A stretch of 64,000 nt of DNA, taken from Opitutales bacterium (GTDB lineage: Bacteria > Verrucomicrobiota > Verrucomicrobiia > Opitutales > UBA953). A program made the translations under genes and the position numbers. The stretch spans positions 26,530 to 90,529 of the forward strand of contig JAEMQU010000005.1 of assembly GCA_016463705.1 (NCBI GenBank), given 5' to 3'. This document shows, piece after piece, positions 30,333 through 43,838 of this stretch; within the stretch, counting starts at the first letter, position 1; the number at the start of each line of letters is the position of its first letter. The notes beneath the pieces are model-generated. The model was given only the letters and a program-made list of their open reading frames with translations. It had not been told where the DNA came from and did no database searches.

Positions 30333-31520
30333 TTAAGATTGTTGGTGAAGGGCTTTAACAAATTTTGCGAGGTGCTTGGTTTCTTCCCACGGTAAACCTT
30401 TTTTACCGAAGTGACCATAATGCGTACTAGCACGATAAATCGGGCGACGCAAATCGAGCTGCTTAATAATCTCGGCGGGATTAAACAGAAAAACTTCTTT
30501 CACCGCAGCCAAGATGGAGGCATCGGACATATTGCCCGTACCAAAAGTATCTAAGTGTAAACTGGTCGGTTCAGGGTGACCAATCGCGTAGGCGACCTGT
30601 AGTTCACAGCGGTCTGCAACCCCTGAATCAACAATGTGCTTCGCGACCCAGCGAGCCATGTAAGCAGCCGAACGATCCACTTTAGTTGGGTCTTTTCCGG
30701 AAAATGCACCACCGCCGTGACGACCCATACCGCCGTATGAATCGACGATGATTTTACGTCCAGTTAATCCGCAATCCCCTTGGGGGCCACCAATCACAAA
30801 ACGCCCAGTGGGATTGATTAAAAATTCCGTTTTCTTACCGATTAAATTCTTGGGTAAAACCTTGTGAATAATCTGATTGATACAGAATTTTTCGATTTGG
30901 CTGTGGCTAACGTCAGCGGTGTGCTGGGTGGAAATAACGACGTTGGTGATTTCTTTTAATTTTCCGTTTTCATATCGCACCGCGACTTGTGATTTACAGT
31001 CAGGACGAATCCATTCTGTACCACGCGCACCCGATTTACGTAGTCGGGCCAATTCACGATTTAAGCGGTGCGCAAACATTACGGGAGCGGGCATCAGCTC
31101 TTCGGTCTCATTGGAGGCGTATCCAAACATAATTCCTTGGTCGCCGGCACCCATCTTGGCGTGCTTTTTTCCAGAGGCTTTACGCTCATCCACACCCTGA
31201 GCAATGTCAGGGGATTGTTTCGTTAAAAGGTTAGTGAAGAAAACTTTGTCGGCATGAAAGATGTCATCGTCATTCACATAGCCAATTTCACGAATGGCGG
31301 CACGCACGACTTCTTCGAAATTAACTTTGGCCTTCGTCGTTAATTCACCCGCGATGACGACGTGGTTACTTTTCACCAAGGTTTCGCACGCAACGCGCGA
31401 GAACTTATCTTGAGCGAAAACCGCGTCCAAGACAGAATCGGAAATAGAGTCAGCCACCTTATCGGGGTGACCCTCGCCTACTGATTCGGAGGAAAAGATA
31501 TAGGAGTCTTGGTGATCCAT
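30333..31520 (-). CDS. metK: S-adenosylmethionine synthetase
   Basis: [49 protein letters not shown]. Confidence 0.97.
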   Translation of the reverse strand: MDHQDSYIFSSESVGEGHPDKVADSISDSVLDAVFAQDKFSRVACETLVKSNHVVIAGELTTKAKVNFEEVVRAAIREIGYVNDDDIFHADKVFFTNLLTKQSPDIAQGVDERKASGKKHAKMGAGDQGIMFGYASNETEELMPAPVMFAHRLNRELARLRKSGARGTEWIRPDCKSQVAVRYENGKLKEITNVVISTQHTADVSHSQIEKFCINQIIHKVLPKNLIGKKTEFLINPTGRFVIGGPQGDCGLTGRKIIVDSYGGMGRHGGGAFSGKDPTKVDRSAAYMARWVAKHIVDSGVADRCELQVAYAIGHPEPTSLHLDTFGTGNMSDASILAAVKEVFLFNPAEIIKQLDLRRPIYRASTHYGHFGKKGLPWEETKHLAKFVKALHQQS

Positions 31521-31568
31521 AGGAAGTTATCGAAATGGGAAATGGTAAGGTGGCAAGTTCACATCTAT

Positions 31569-31588
31569 GTATCTTGATAGAAAGATAC
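31569..31588 (-). promoter_or_regulatory. Perfect 7-bp hairpin in the metK 5' region
   Basis: GTATCTT-GATAGA-AAGATAC, 49 nt upstream of the metK start codon. Confidence 0.35.
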
Positions 31589-31669
31589 GTCATATTCTAC
31601 ATTTTAGCCCACTATTTGCGCTTGAGGTGATGGCTTGCCCGAAAGGACTAAGTTTGTAAGGGTTATTTC

Positions 31670-33409
31670 ATGCGTGCTCAACTACCACAGCTCTTTCCCC
31701 GCCCACGGGAACTGAGTCTCCGTGGTGGTTTTTTACCCGTTCCGAAAGCACCCCACCCGACTGCACTCTTTTTAAATAATCTGCCGCAGACGATTGCTGA
31801 GGCTGAAGCCACACTGGATGCTAAGCAAACCACCCCGTGTCGCATTGAATACAGCGAAGCTCTGGGATCTGAGTCTTACTATTTAGATATCACTACGAGC
31901 GGCATTCACTTAAAGGCCCGCGACGCAGCAGGCGTGTTTTATGGAGCACAAACCCTCCGACAAATCTTTGAGCAAAATCCCACAGCCCTACCCTGCTGCG
32001 AGGTTTTAGATAGTCCGGATTTGCCGATACGTGGATTCATGTTGGATATTTCGCGTTGTAAAATTCCCACCCAAAATGAGTTTCGCCAACTCATCCGTGC
32101 CTTGGCCCGACTTCGCGTTAACCAGTTTCAACTTTATATTGAACATAGTTTTGCGTTTCCGGGACATGACGAAGTCTGGCGCGATGCTTCACCTTTAACG
32201 CCTGCGGAAATTGAACAGCTCGATAGAGAGTGTCTGAGTCTCGGCATCGAACTCGTTCCTAACTTAAATACATTCGGACATATGGAGCGCTGGCTTCGCC
32301 ATCCTAAGTATCGCTCCATGGCGGAATGCCCTGAAGGATGGATTCACCCACTCACCCAGCAGTTTAAGCCCATCCCTGGCACTTTAAAGCCCGACGACGA
32401 GTCACTCAAATTTATTGGTGATCTTCTTGATAAATACCTTCCGCACTTTCGCAGTCGCCAGGTAAATATCGGAGGCGATGAACCTTGGGAACTGGGTCAG
32501 GGTTTCAGCAAAGGAGCCGTGGAGAAAAACGGTAAGCACGCGGTTTATCTCAATCATCTTAAAAAAATTTGTAAGTTGGTCGAAGCACGCGGACGCACGC
32601 CACAATTCTGGGGCGATATTTTACTCGAAGATTTAAATCTCGCGAGCGAAGCACCGATCTTAGCGATGCCCGTGATTTGGGGCTATGACGCCGGTCATCC
32701 CTTCAATCAACAAGCAGAAAGACTCAACTCACTCGGTCGATCCTACCTCATCGCTCCAGGCACCAGCACATGGCAAAGTTTTACCGGGCGACTCGAAAAC
32801 GCACTGACCAATCAAGTAGAAGCTGTCGCCGCGGCGATTAAATATCAGGCCCAAGGTATTCTCATTACATCCTGGGGCGATAATGGTAATCACCAACCCT
32901 GGCCAACCCAGTGGCTCCCTCTCGCCAGTGGCCTCGCCCAAGCCTGGTGCTTTGCCGCGAATCAAAAAGGTGATTTTGATAAGGCCTGTGCCATTCTCGG
33001 TAATCTTAATAACGAAGATGCGACATTAACCGCAAGCGTGCTGCAACACCTTGGCCGACTCGACTCCGCTATTCAAAAATCCATTCGTAATAAAAGTTTA
33101 ACCTGGGAGTTGCTCACCACTTCGCCGGAAAATCTCTCCGAAGTATTAAAAGATATCAGCCCAAGTGAATTAAATGATTCGTTAGATCTTTTAGAAAAAG
33201 GTCGGCAGTTAGCCGAAGGCATCAGTGATGAATGTGTGCGATCTGAAATTATTCTAGGCATAGATTGTGCTGTCGCGGGAATTCGTCGGGCACAAAATAA
33301 ACCTCTTAACAGCCAAGAAAAAGAACAGCTCGTTGCTGAATATAAACGCGTATGGCTTAAACGAGCTCGCGTGGGCGGACTCGAGGAAAGCCTAGCTAAC
33401 TTAATCTAA
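31670..33409 (+). CDS. Glycoside hydrolase family 20 beta-N-acetylhexosaminidase-like protein
   Basis: RGFMLDISRCKIPT, HSFAFPGHDEVW, PNLNTFGHMERWL, NIGGDEPWELG catalytic D-E pair. Confidence 0.87.
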   Translation: MRAQLPQLFPRPRELSLRGGFLPVPKAPHPTALFLNNLPQTIAEAEATLDAKQTTPCRIEYSEALGSESYYLDITTSGIHLKARDAAGVFYGAQTLRQIFEQNPTALPCCEVLDSPDLPIRGFMLDISRCKIPTQNEFRQLIRALARLRVNQFQLYIEHSFAFPGHDEVWRDASPLTPAEIEQLDRECLSLGIELVPNLNTFGHMERWLRHPKYRSMAECPEGWIHPLTQQFKPIPGTLKPDDESLKFIGDLLDKYLPHFRSRQVNIGGDEPWELGQGFSKGAVEKNGKHAVYLNHLKKICKLVEARGRTPQFWGDILLEDLNLASEAPILAMPVIWGYDAGHPFNQQAERLNSLGRSYLIAPGTSTWQSFTGRLENALTNQVEAVAAAIKYQAQGILITSWGDNGNHQPWPTQWLPLASGLAQAWCFAANQKGDFDKACAILGNLNNEDATLTASVLQHLGRLDSAIQKSIRNKSLTWELLTTSPENLSEVLKDISPSELNDSLDLLEKGRQLAEGISDECVRSEIILGIDCAVAGIRRAQNKPLNSQEKEQLVAEYKRVWLKRARVGGLEESLANLI

Positions 33410-34234
33410 TTACTCTCCGCCCTTACGCGCTTTGCCGGTGGAAGAGAAAAAATCTTTCACGCGAGCTCGCAGATAATCGCGATTAAGTTTCGCAATGACA
33501 TCGAGCGTAATACCCTTCGGACAGTGGGCTTGGCACTCACCATAATTTGTACAGTTACCGAAGCCGGCATCATCCATCGTCTTGACCATCGCTAAGGTGC
33601 GACGTTCACGCTCGGGCTGACCCTGAGGTAAAATATTGAGGTGATTAATTTTGGCGCCGACGAAAAGCATCGCGGATCCGTTCTTACACGATGCAACGCA
33701 AGCACCACAGCCAATACATTCCGCGGCGTCCATCGCCTCATCCGCAATCGGCTTAGGAATTAAAGTGTTATTCGCTTCCGGAGCCGAACCCGTGCGCACG
33801 GTAATGAATCCACCGGCTTGAATCACTTTATCAAACGCGGAACGATTAACGGCCAAGTCTTTGAGCACCGGGAAAGCACGCGCACGCCAAGGTTCGACGG
33901 TAATCGTTTCGCCATCACGGAAATTACGCATGTGTAACTGACAAGTAGTAACCCCGGGAATCGGTCCGTGGGGCATACCATTAATCGTCATCGAACACAT
34001 ACCGCAGATGCCTTCGCGACAGTCATGATCGAAAGCGATGGTGTCTTTGCCTTCGCGGATGAGCTGCTCGTTGAGCATGTCCATCATTTCTAAAAAGGAT
34101 GCTGATACGGGAACCGCAGCGAGAGAATATTCTTCGAAGTGTCCTTCACCGCCGCGGAGTTGACGCCAGACGCGTAAACGCAGAGCTAAAGTGCGTTCGC
34201 TGTCATGTGAAGATTGCTCGGATGGCTTAACCAT
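33410..34234 (-). CDS. sdhB: Succinate dehydrogenase/fumarate reductase iron-sulfur subunit
   Basis: [56 protein letters not shown]. Confidence 0.96.
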   Translation of the reverse strand: MVKPSEQSSHDSERTLALRLRVWRQLRGGEGHFEEYSLAAVPVSASFLEMMDMLNEQLIREGKDTIAFDHDCREGICGMCSMTINGMPHGPIPGVTTCQLHMRNFRDGETITVEPWRARAFPVLKDLAVNRSAFDKVIQAGGFITVRTGSAPEANNTLIPKPIADEAMDAAECIGCGACVASCKNGSAMLFVGAKINHLNILPQGQPERERRTLAMVKTMDDAGFGNCTNYGECQAHCPKGITLDVIAKLNRDYLRARVKDFFSSTGKARKGGE

Positions 34235-34238
34235 AAAA

Positions 34239-36167
34239 TTATTTATAGGAACGGGTGGTTAATTGAACCTCTTCGTAGGTGAGAGGCTCGGTATGTCGCT
34301 TGGGCAAGTTGCCCTCGCCCTTGAATTCCCAAACCGCGGCGTGAGCAAAAGTATCATCATTACGTTTTGCTTCACCGGCCTCTTGGTACTCGGTTCTAAA
34401 GTGTCCGCCGCAAGACTCCTCACGCGTTAAGGCATCGAGGCACATCATAATTCCGAAATCAAGGAAGTCGGCCACGCGGCCAGCACGCTCGAGTTCAGGG
34501 GCTAATTGATTACCGGCCCCCACGACTTTAATGTTTTTCCAGAAGTCATCACGGAGTGCTTGGAGGTCACGAATCGCGCCTTCGAGTCCGGCTTTATCAC
34601 GAGTCATCCCACATTTTTCCCAGACGATTTTTCCTAATTCTTTGTGATAAGAACGGGCCGAGCGGTTTCCATTATTATTTAAAAACCAATGGGTGCGTTC
34701 TTCGACTTCTTTGACGACGGCTTTGAATTCGGGGCGATCTACAGAAGGACGGCCGCTTAAGCCAACGCCAGCGAGATAATCTGTGACCGTGTAGGGAAGA
34801 ACAAAGTAACCATCGGCCAAGCCTTGCATGAGGGCGGAGGCACCTAAGCGATTGGAACCATGATCAGAAAAATTAGCTTCACCGCCGACAAACAATCCAG
34901 GGATGTTGGACTGCAAATTATAGTCTACCCAAAGTCCGCCCATGGTGTAGTGCACCGCAGGGAAAATACGCATCGGCTGACGGTAGGCATTTTCACCGGT
35001 GATATTTTCATACATATCAAACAAGTTACCATAACGCTCACGAATCGCGGATTCACCAAGACGTTTAATCGCGGCAGAGAAATCGAGATATACACCAAGA
35101 CGTTTGCCGTCGACTACTTGACCGACGCCACGACCTTCATCGCAAACTTCTTTAGCCGCACGTGAAGAAATATCGCGCGGTGCCAAATTTCCATAACTCG
35201 GATATTTACGTTCGAGGAAATAGTCGCGGGCCTCTTCCGGGATTTCGGACGCCGGCTTAGCGCAATCAGCTGAATTTTTAGGTACCCAGACACGTCCATC
35301 ATTACGTAACGATTCAGACATCAATGTAAGTTTCGCCTGATCTTCACCGTGAACGGGAATACAGGTTGGGTGAATTTGCGAATAACAAGGATTCGCAAAA
35401 CCCGCACCGCGACGGTGCGCACGGAAGGTCGCCGTTACATTACAACCTTGAGCATTAGTGGAGAGATAAAAAACATTTCCGTATCCACCAGTACAAAGCA
35501 CGACAACGTCGGAGGCCCAGGCTTTGATTTCGCCAGTAACTAAGTCGCGCGTCACAATACCCTTCGCTTGACCTTCGACTAAAACTAAGTCGAGCATCTC
35601 GTGGCGGGTATACATTTTCACCGTACCCGCTCCAATTTGTCGGGAGAGCGCTGAATAAGCACCGAGCAATAATTGTTGGCCGGTTTGACCACGGGCATAG
35701 AACGTACGAGAAACTTGAGCACCACCGAAAGAGCGATTAGCTAATAAACCACCGTATTCACGGGCAAAAGGTACACCTTGAGCGACGCATTGATCGATGA
35801 TTGAAGTGGATACTTGGGCGAGGCGATAAACGTTCGCCTCACGAGCACGATAATCTCCACCTTTAATCGTATCTAAAAATAATCTGCGAACACTATCTCC
35901 ATCATTTTGATAGTTCTTAGCAGCATTGATTCCTCCTTGGGCCGCAATCGAGTGAGCGCGGCGAGGACTGTCTTGATAGCAGAAACAGGAAACCTCGTAA
36001 CCCATTTCGGCCAACGACGCCGCAGCGGCAGAACCTGCTAAACCCGAACCGACGACAATGATATGATACCTCCGACGATTAGTGGGAGTCACTAAGCGCA
36101 TTTTCGCTTTATGATTATTCCACTTATCGGCTAAGGGGCCGGCGGGAATTTTTGCATCAAGTTTCAT
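34239..36167 (-). CDS. sdhA: Succinate dehydrogenase/fumarate reductase flavoprotein subunit
   Basis: [66 protein letters not shown]. Confidence 0.97.
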   Translation of the reverse strand: MKLDAKIPAGPLADKWNNHKAKMRLVTPTNRRRYHIIVVGSGLAGSAAAASLAEMGYEVSCFCYQDSPRRAHSIAAQGGINAAKNYQNDGDSVRRLFLDTIKGGDYRAREANVYRLAQVSTSIIDQCVAQGVPFAREYGGLLANRSFGGAQVSRTFYARGQTGQQLLLGAYSALSRQIGAGTVKMYTRHEMLDLVLVEGQAKGIVTRDLVTGEIKAWASDVVVLCTGGYGNVFYLSTNAQGCNVTATFRAHRRGAGFANPCYSQIHPTCIPVHGEDQAKLTLMSESLRNDGRVWVPKNSADCAKPASEIPEEARDYFLERKYPSYGNLAPRDISSRAAKEVCDEGRGVGQVVDGKRLGVYLDFSAAIKRLGESAIRERYGNLFDMYENITGENAYRQPMRIFPAVHYTMGGLWVDYNLQSNIPGLFVGGEANFSDHGSNRLGASALMQGLADGYFVLPYTVTDYLAGVGLSGRPSVDRPEFKAVVKEVEERTHWFLNNNGNRSARSYHKELGKIVWEKCGMTRDKAGLEGAIRDLQALRDDFWKNIKVVGAGNQLAPELERAGRVADFLDFGIMMCLDALTREESCGGHFRTEYQEAGEAKRNDDTFAHAAVWEFKGEGNLPKRHTEPLTYEEVQLTTRSYK

Positions 36168-36172
36168 GAACT

Positions 36173-36844
36173 TTATTTGAGTTGGCCGAGCAGAACGGCG
36201 AGAGGAATGGAGATGAAGCCCAGGGCGATAACCCATCCATAAGCGGTAGCGACAACATCTAAACGTCCACGCCAGCGCTGATTACGTAAGCCTAGAGTTT
36301 GAAAAACGCTGCTGATACCATGGCTTAAGTGCAGGCAGAGTAAAATCATACTCGCGATATAAAAGAGAGCGACGGCTGGCTGGGAAAAGCCTGCGATAAT
36401 CATTTTGTAAACATCCGCTCCAAATTCCTGTCCGCCCAACGCAATCTTTCGGAAAGTAAAATGTAGGAGGTGAAAAACGATGAAGGCTAAAATGATTACC
36501 CCCGAGTAGGGCATCGTGCGCGATGAGAGCGATGCCTGACGCGTCACTTCAACAGCAGGGCCACCCGCTCGAGCGATACGATTTTCAATCGTCAGCAAGA
36601 CGCCCGACCAGATATGTGCGATGACGCTGACAATTAAAACCGAGCGAGCGACCCAGAGTAATCCAGGATGAGCATGAAGCCATTCGGCGTACTCATTGAT
36701 GGCAGCAGCTCCTTTGAAAACCGTGAGATTGCCGATCATGTGTCCAAACACAAAGCCTGCGAGGACCAGACCCGAAAGGGCCATGATGATTTTTTTGCCA
36801 ATGGAGGCGGGCTGACAATTTTTATAACAGGAACTGGCAGACAT
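36173..36844 (-). CDS. sdhC: Succinate dehydrogenase cytochrome b subunit (single-anchor b558 type)
   Basis: Five [53 protein letters not shown]. Confidence 0.93.
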   Translation of the reverse strand: MSASSCYKNCQPASIGKKIIMALSGLVLAGFVFGHMIGNLTVFKGAAAINEYAEWLHAHPGLLWVARSVLIVSVIAHIWSGVLLTIENRIARAGGPAVEVTRQASLSSRTMPYSGVIILAFIVFHLLHFTFRKIALGGQEFGADVYKMIIAGFSQPAVALFYIASMILLCLHLSHGISSVFQTLGLRNQRWRGRLDVVATAYGWVIALGFISIPLAVLLGQLK

Positions 36845-37045
36845 AATAGTAAGGTTGAGGGCAAATGAACGATGCCAAGTGCAAATACCATCGTATCGAC
36901 CTGTAGCATTAAGCCATCTATTTGGCTTATTTGCGGTGGGGTATTAGATTTTTCCTAGTTAACTGTAAAATTCGCTCATAAGGGGGAGGCCAATCCCGCC
37001 CATTTTCTGCTAAAAACCGCTTGCCTCCCTAAAAGTTGGCTATGA

Positions 37046-38734
<1,689 letters not shown>

Positions 38735-38794
38735 TTTAATTAATCTTAATCCTTTGGACTTGGAGTTAGGGGTCCTCTCGGGTTTGATAGTCCT

Positions 38795-39940
38795 GTGCGT
38801 ATTCTCGATCGCCACGTACTTGTTGAAACTGCGATTACCTCTATCGTAGCTACGGGCGCATTTGTTTTCGTCTTAGTGGGCGGAAATATTTTAAAAAAAG
38901 TGGTGGGTGCAGTGGCCTCAGGGCAGGTGAGCACTTGGCAAGGCGTCGAGTTGGTGGGCCTGTTATTTCCGGGGGTCATTCCTTATGCCTTACCGATGGG
39001 CGTGCTCACTGGATTCCTCATCGCGTTCGGACGCATGAGTTCGCAAAACGAAATCACCGCCATGAAAGCGGGGGGCATAAAATTGTTACGTATTGCTCGA
39101 CCCGCCCTCATTTTAGCCGCCAGTTTTGCCCTGCTCGCTGCTTGGCTTAATTTGGAAATAGCACCCCGGGCTAATACTGAATATAAACGTTTGCTCGTCG
39201 GATCAGCCCAAGAAAACCCTGCATCGATTATCACACCCGGCGAACTCAATCGTCAATTTAAGGGGCTGGTTATTCGTGCAGGCTCACGCGATGACGATGT
39301 TTTAAAAGATTTCTGGCTCTGGCGCGTAGATAATAACGGTAAATTAGTGCAATCCATTCAGGCCAAAGAGGCTCGCCTCGAACGTATCGACAAACCCGAT
39401 GGCTCTATTTTTCTCCGCGTGAGACTTAAAGAAGCGCGCATGGAAAGTCGGGTCGATGAAAAACTCAGCTTCGCGAAACCCTCTTCATTTGCCGCGGCCA
39501 CCGACTCAGTGATGGAATTTCCAGCAGATGCTATTTTTAAAGACAGAGAAATAGTTGAAAGAAAACTTCGTTGGTTAACTACAAGCGAATTACTCGACGC
39601 CATGGATAAAGGCTGGCAAGTGACGCCACAGTCTACTCCCGATGAAATTGCCCAAGGTAGGATGGAGGCGAGAAAACAACTTATGGCTCACCTCGCCTCT
39701 GCCTTCTCGATCTTCACCCTCGCTCTCTTAGCTATTCCCCTGGCAATGCGCGTGGGCCGCTCCGAAACCTTCATCAACGCCGCCATCGCCCTAGGGATTT
39801 GCCTAAGTTATTATGTTCTCAGTTCGGTCGCCATGTGGGTAAAATCACCCGCCCTTCGTCCCGACCTCTTAGTCTGGGTACCTAATCTAATCGTTTTATT
39901 CTTCGCCATTCGCCTCATCAAACGAAGCGAACAGTTCTGA
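38795..39940 (+). CDS. LptF/LptG family (YjgP/YjgQ) LPS export permease
   Basis: MRILDRHVLVETAITSIVATGAFVFVL; PYALPMGVLTGFLIAFGRMSSQNEITAMKAGGI. Confidence 0.88.
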   Translation: MRILDRHVLVETAITSIVATGAFVFVLVGGNILKKVVGAVASGQVSTWQGVELVGLLFPGVIPYALPMGVLTGFLIAFGRMSSQNEITAMKAGGIKLLRIARPALILAASFALLAAWLNLEIAPRANTEYKRLLVGSAQENPASIITPGELNRQFKGLVIRAGSRDDDVLKDFWLWRVDNNGKLVQSIQAKEARLERIDKPDGSIFLRVRLKEARMESRVDEKLSFAKPSSFAAATDSVMEFPADAIFKDREIVERKLRWLTTSELLDAMDKGWQVTPQSTPDEIAQGRMEARKQLMAHLASAFSIFTLALLAIPLAMRVGRSETFINAAIALGICLSYYVLSSVAMWVKSPALRPDLLVWVPNLIVLFFAIRLIKRSEQF

Positions 39941-40720
39941 TTAACGATCGCGCTGGTACCAGGCGTAAAAGGCTACACCCATGTTGGTGAGGGCGAAGAT
40001 TTCATTAAAGGCCTTCATGATGACGGCGCCCATAATCATATCCTGACTCGCACTCAGCCAACAAATGCGTGGAGCTAATAAATAGGTTTCGTAAATGGGG
40101 TGCTCGGCAAAAATGAGCGCGGCCCAAATAGGCAAGTCGGCAATCATCAGTGCAAACGAATAGAACATCGCCCCGCCGCCGCCGAGGTGCGGTAAAACTT
40201 TGGAGCGAGATACCAGAGGCCAAACCATGATTAAGGCCGGCAGGAACATCATCCAATGTTCCACGATATGAAGAGTCCGATTACTTAAGGCGGCCTCATA
40301 CAACTCGGGAAAATGCCAAAAAGAAAAACTAATGTTGAAAAGAATTCCCGCCACCAGTGGATGTACTAAAAATCTTAGGACTTTCTGCAGTTTAGGATTT
40401 TTTAGTAAAAAGGGATCGGTGATTTCGGGAGGTAGACCTAAAACTATCAGCGGAGCTGATATATAAATAAGCAGCATGTGCTGCAACATGTGGGCGGAAA
40501 ATAAAAAGCTCTCACCGATTTGATCAAGCGGAGAACCCACGGCAATGTAGGCAAAGAAGACGCCCAAGTAAAAACAGGTACTACTTTTAGCCGGATATCG
40601 GGTGAGCTGCGGTGCAAAACTCTCCCGATACGGTCCTGTGATTAAGGCATAACCCCAAACAACACCGACAATTAAGAGCAGTAAGAGCGGCTCAGTATGC
40701 CAGTGGAGAGGAATATTCAT
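39941..40720 (-). CDS. ctaG: Cytochrome c oxidase assembly factor CtaG (caa3-type)
   Basis: Multi-TM; SPLDQIGESFLFSAHMLQHMLLIYISAPLIVLGLPP; at end of cox operon. Confidence 0.88.
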   Translation of the reverse strand: MNIPLHWHTEPLLLLLIVGVVWGYALITGPYRESFAPQLTRYPAKSSTCFYLGVFFAYIAVGSPLDQIGESFLFSAHMLQHMLLIYISAPLIVLGLPPEITDPFLLKNPKLQKVLRFLVHPLVAGILFNISFSFWHFPELYEAALSNRTLHIVEHWMMFLPALIMVWPLVSRSKVLPHLGGGGAMFYSFALMIADLPIWAALIFAEHPIYETYLLAPRICWLSASQDMIMGAVIMKAFNEIFALTNMGVAFYAWYQRDR

Positions 40721-40768
40721 TAGAGGATTTTAACAACGTCCCGCCCTACTTATCGCTCAGTGGAGCGA

Positions 40769-41101
40769 TTAACTAAACCACTTGGTGTCAATCCGATCGA
40801 CGGCGAACAGAGATAACAAAGCAGTAAAAGTAGCAAAGGCGAGACCCATACCAGCGATGAAAATCCAAAAGAGTAAGCGGTGGTCGTAAATCAAATGCAT
40901 GAACCAAAGAATGACGGCGAAGAATTTGATCGCAGAGAGTACACAAAGCACCGTCAGAATAATCGACAAGGAAACCGGTAAGAAAATGAGGACAATTTCC
41001 ACACCCGTAATCGCCGCTAACCAAAGTGCGAGCGTGATGAAGTGGTGGTAACGACGAATCTCTTCGGTGACTAAATTATGATCGGTAGCAGCGTGTGACA
41101 T
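40769..41101 (-). CDS. Cytochrome c oxidase subunit IV-like small membrane protein
   Basis: Three TM; cox operon position; AIKFFAVILWFMHLIYD. Confidence 0.85.
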   Translation of the reverse strand: MSHAATDHNLVTEEIRRYHHFITLALWLAAITGVEIVLIFLPVSLSIILTVLCVLSAIKFFAVILWFMHLIYDHRLLFWIFIAGMGLAFATFTALLSLFAVDRIDTKWFS

Positions 41102-41111
41102 AGAGACAAAA

Positions 41112-41777
41112 TTATTTAGTTAAAGGAAGTCCCGTACCCCAGAAGCCGGTTGGCCCGAGATATTCAACGAGGTAAACAGCGGTAAAGATGATAATCCAAA
41201 CGATGTCCACGAAGTGCCAGTAAAGTCCGGCGACTTCCACATCAAGCGCACCCATATGGCCAACCAGTTTTCCGGTAAAGCTGTAGAAGTAGAGAAGGAT
41301 TAACCACAAAATCCCAATCGCCACGTGCGTGCCGTGCGTGCCGGTGAGAACGTAGAAGGTCGAACCAAAGACACTGTTCTGAATCGTGAGACCTTGGTGG
41401 AGGAAGTGAGTGAATTCGTAGACCTGACAGCCCAAGAAAATTAACCCGAAGAAAATCACGCCGAGAACATTACGGCGGAAGGATTTAATCTGCCCCTTGT
41501 GCATCGCCGAAACTGCTAAGGCCATCAAGAATGAGGACATTAACAGGATGAACGTCGAGAAGGAGGTTAACTCGATATTGAACAGATTTTGGATGAAACG
41601 TTGATGACCCTCGGCGTCCGTAAAACCCGTTGGATAGAGTTTACGATAAAGCAGGTGCGTCGAAATGAGTGTTCCGAAGAACATGCAATCCGAAGCCAAG
41701 AAGAGCCACATAATGAGCTTCTTGTGGTCGATCCCCGTGGAAGTGGGGGCGTGCGAAGATTCAGCTACTTGAGACAT
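41112..41777 (-). CDS. ctaE: Cytochrome c oxidase subunit III
   Basis: MWLFLASDCMFFGTLISTHLLYR, FYVLTGTHGTHVAIGILWL, VAGLYWHFVDIVWIIIFTAVYLVEYL. Confidence 0.95.
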   Translation of the reverse strand: MSQVAESSHAPTSTGIDHKKLIMWLFLASDCMFFGTLISTHLLYRKLYPTGFTDAEGHQRFIQNLFNIELTSFSTFILLMSSFLMALAVSAMHKGQIKSFRRNVLGVIFFGLIFLGCQVYEFTHFLHQGLTIQNSVFGSTFYVLTGTHGTHVAIGILWLILLYFYSFTGKLVGHMGALDVEVAGLYWHFVDIVWIIIFTAVYLVEYLGPTGFWGTGLPLTK

Positions 41778-41788
41778 GTTAATTTAAA

Positions 41789-43828
41789 TTAGTAAGATGA
41801 AGTGTTGGCCGTAACAGGAGCTGGCGATGACGACGTAGGAGTCTTGAGCATATAGCCACCTGGACCTTCGAGAGCCCAGAGCAAGATACCTAAGAACATC
41901 ACACTGAGACCAGAAATCACCACCCAGCCCGCATGAGGAACGCCCATCGCGATGAGTGGCATGCCGATACCAATCATCAAGAAACCAAAACCTGCCACGA
42001 GGGGCATCCAAGATTGGGAAGGCATGTGGATACCCGCTTCACCGCCATCGTTTTCATATCCAATTTTCTTTTCGCCGTACTTGTCTTCGTTGTAAGCATC
42101 GCGAGTGGCGATAATCGGACTACGGGCGAAATTATATTCAGGGACAGGTGAAGGGAGTGACCATTCGAGGGTGCGTCCGTCCCAAGGATCGGGAGAACAT
42201 TTTTTACCCTTAAAGGCCGTCCATACTAAGTTAGCGAAAGCTAAGAAAATTCCGATGCCCAAAATAAAGGCGCCAATCGTCGCTACATAATTCCAGGTCT
42301 CCCAACCGTTACCCTCATGGTAGGTGTGAGTACGACGCGGTTGACCCGCTAGACCCAAGTAGTGCATCGGACCGAACGCTAAATTGAATCCGAGAATAAC
42401 CAGACCTGATGCAATGTAAGCAATAGGCGCGTTGGGCATGCGTCCGAAGATTTTTGGGAACCAGAAATAAAGTCCGGACATTAATCCGAGAAGAACGCCA
42501 CCGAGTAAAACGTAGTGGAAGTGGGCAATCACGAAATAGCTGTCTTGTTGTTGCGCATCGGCTGGAGCCGCTGAGTGCATCACGCCGGAAAATCCGCCGC
42601 ACATGAACATCCAGATAAATCCTAACGAGAGTACCATCGGAGGAGTGAAGCGAATGCGACCACCCCACAGTGTGCCCAACCAGTTAAAGATTTTAACGCC
42701 GGTGGGAACGGCAATCGCCATGGTTAATAAAGCGAAGGCAGCCGTAGGTACCGCACCCAGACCGGTCGTAAACATGTGGTGACTCCAAACGGCGAAGCCG
42801 AGGAAACCAATGACCGCACCGGAGAAAACAATGATTGGATAACCGAAGAGCGATTTACCCGAGAAGGTGGGGAGCACTTCGGAAACAATTCCCATCGCAG
42901 GTAGTACTAAAATATAAACTTCGGGGTGGCCGAAAATCCAGAACAAGTGTTGCCAGAGAATAGGCTGACCACCGGCGGAAGGATTAAAGAAGTTCGCCCC
43001 GAACTGACGATCGAACATCAATTCAATCAGCGCGACGGTGATTGCTGGGAAAGCTAAGATAATTAAAATCGAGGTGACTAAAGTCATCCAAGTGAACACC
43101 GGGAGACGCATCATCGTCATACCCTTCGCACGCATGTTGATGATCGTACAAATAAAGTTAAACGAAGCAGCCAAGGAGGCGACGCCGAGAATTTGGAGGC
43201 CAATAATCCAGAAGTCCGTACCCACGCCGGTGAAACGTGGAGCTTGTAATGCGGCATTAGCCTGACCAAATGTGCCCGAGAGAGGAGCGTAGCTAAACCA
43301 ACCATTCGCGGGAGCGAAGTCGGTATAAACTAAACTCTTATACCAATCGAAATTATTGAACCAACCAGAGAGGTGGCCAAACTCAAATAACCAGCTGCTG
43401 TTTAAAACGAGAGCACCCGCCACGAATGTCCAAAGCGAGAATGCATTGAGTCGAGGGAAGGCGACGTCACGTGCGCCAATCTGCAGAGGCACCAAGAAAT
43501 TAAAGAAGGCTGCCGACAAGGGCATGACGCCTAAGAAAATCATGGTGGTACCGTGCATCGTGAAGAGCTGATTATACATCCGAGCGGTGACGAAATCATT
43601 ATCGGGACGAGCTAACTGTGTACGAATAGCCAACGCTTCAACGCCACCGACCAAGAAGAACAACATGGCGAAGGCGCCATACATAATACCAATTTTTTTG
43701 TGGTCGACCGTGGTGAGCCAATCGGCCCAGCCCGTTGAACGATCAGGGCGGATTAAGCCGAGATCGCTGCGTTCAGGAGCGAGTTCCAATTTCGAGGCTA
43801 CGGGAGCGTGATGGGTGTCGTGTGACAT
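41789..43828 (-). CDS. ctaD: Cytochrome c oxidase subunit I
   Basis: TTVDHKKIGIMYG, FTMHGTTMIFLGVMP, WIFGHPEVYILVLPAMGIVSEVL, WSHHMFTTG, VIAHFHYVLLGG. Confidence 0.98.
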   Translation of the reverse strand: MSHDTHHAPVASKLELAPERSDLGLIRPDRSTGWADWLTTVDHKKIGIMYGAFAMLFFLVGGVEALAIRTQLARPDNDFVTARMYNQLFTMHGTTMIFLGVMPLSAAFFNFLVPLQIGARDVAFPRLNAFSLWTFVAGALVLNSSWLFEFGHLSGWFNNFDWYKSLVYTDFAPANGWFSYAPLSGTFGQANAALQAPRFTGVGTDFWIIGLQILGVASLAASFNFICTIINMRAKGMTMMRLPVFTWMTLVTSILIILAFPAITVALIELMFDRQFGANFFNPSAGGQPILWQHLFWIFGHPEVYILVLPAMGIVSEVLPTFSGKSLFGYPIIVFSGAVIGFLGFAVWSHHMFTTGLGAVPTAAFALLTMAIAVPTGVKIFNWLGTLWGGRIRFTPPMVLSLGFIWMFMCGGFSGVMHSAAPADAQQQDSYFVIAHFHYVLLGGVLLGLMSGLYFWFPKIFGRMPNAPIAYIASGLVILGFNLAFGPMHYLGLAGQPRRTHTYHEGNGWETWNYVATIGAFILGIGIFLAFANLVWTAFKGKKCSPDPWDGRTLEWSLPSPVPEYNFARSPIIATRDAYNEDKYGEKKIGYENDGGEAGIHMPSQSWMPLVAGFGFLMIGIGMPLIAMGVPHAGWVVISGLSVMFLGILLWALEGPGGYMLKTPTSSSPAPVTANTSSY

Positions 43829-43838
43829 TGGATTTAAA

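Noticed and set aside
31521-31669. Known SAH or SAM-I riboswitch upstream of metK
   Set aside because: Neither the SAH core (GAGGAGCGCUGC) nor the SAM-I multi-helix pattern is visible; only one hairpin retained as a finding.
36909-36928. AAGCCA-TCTATT-TGGCTT hairpin between sdhC and pyrG
   Set aside because: Short AT-rich 6-bp stem without a U-tract; could be chance in an AT-rich divergent promoter region.
42315-42668. 117-aa - strand ORF within ctaD
   Set aside because: Overlaps ctaD in another frame on the same strand; composition not protein-like.
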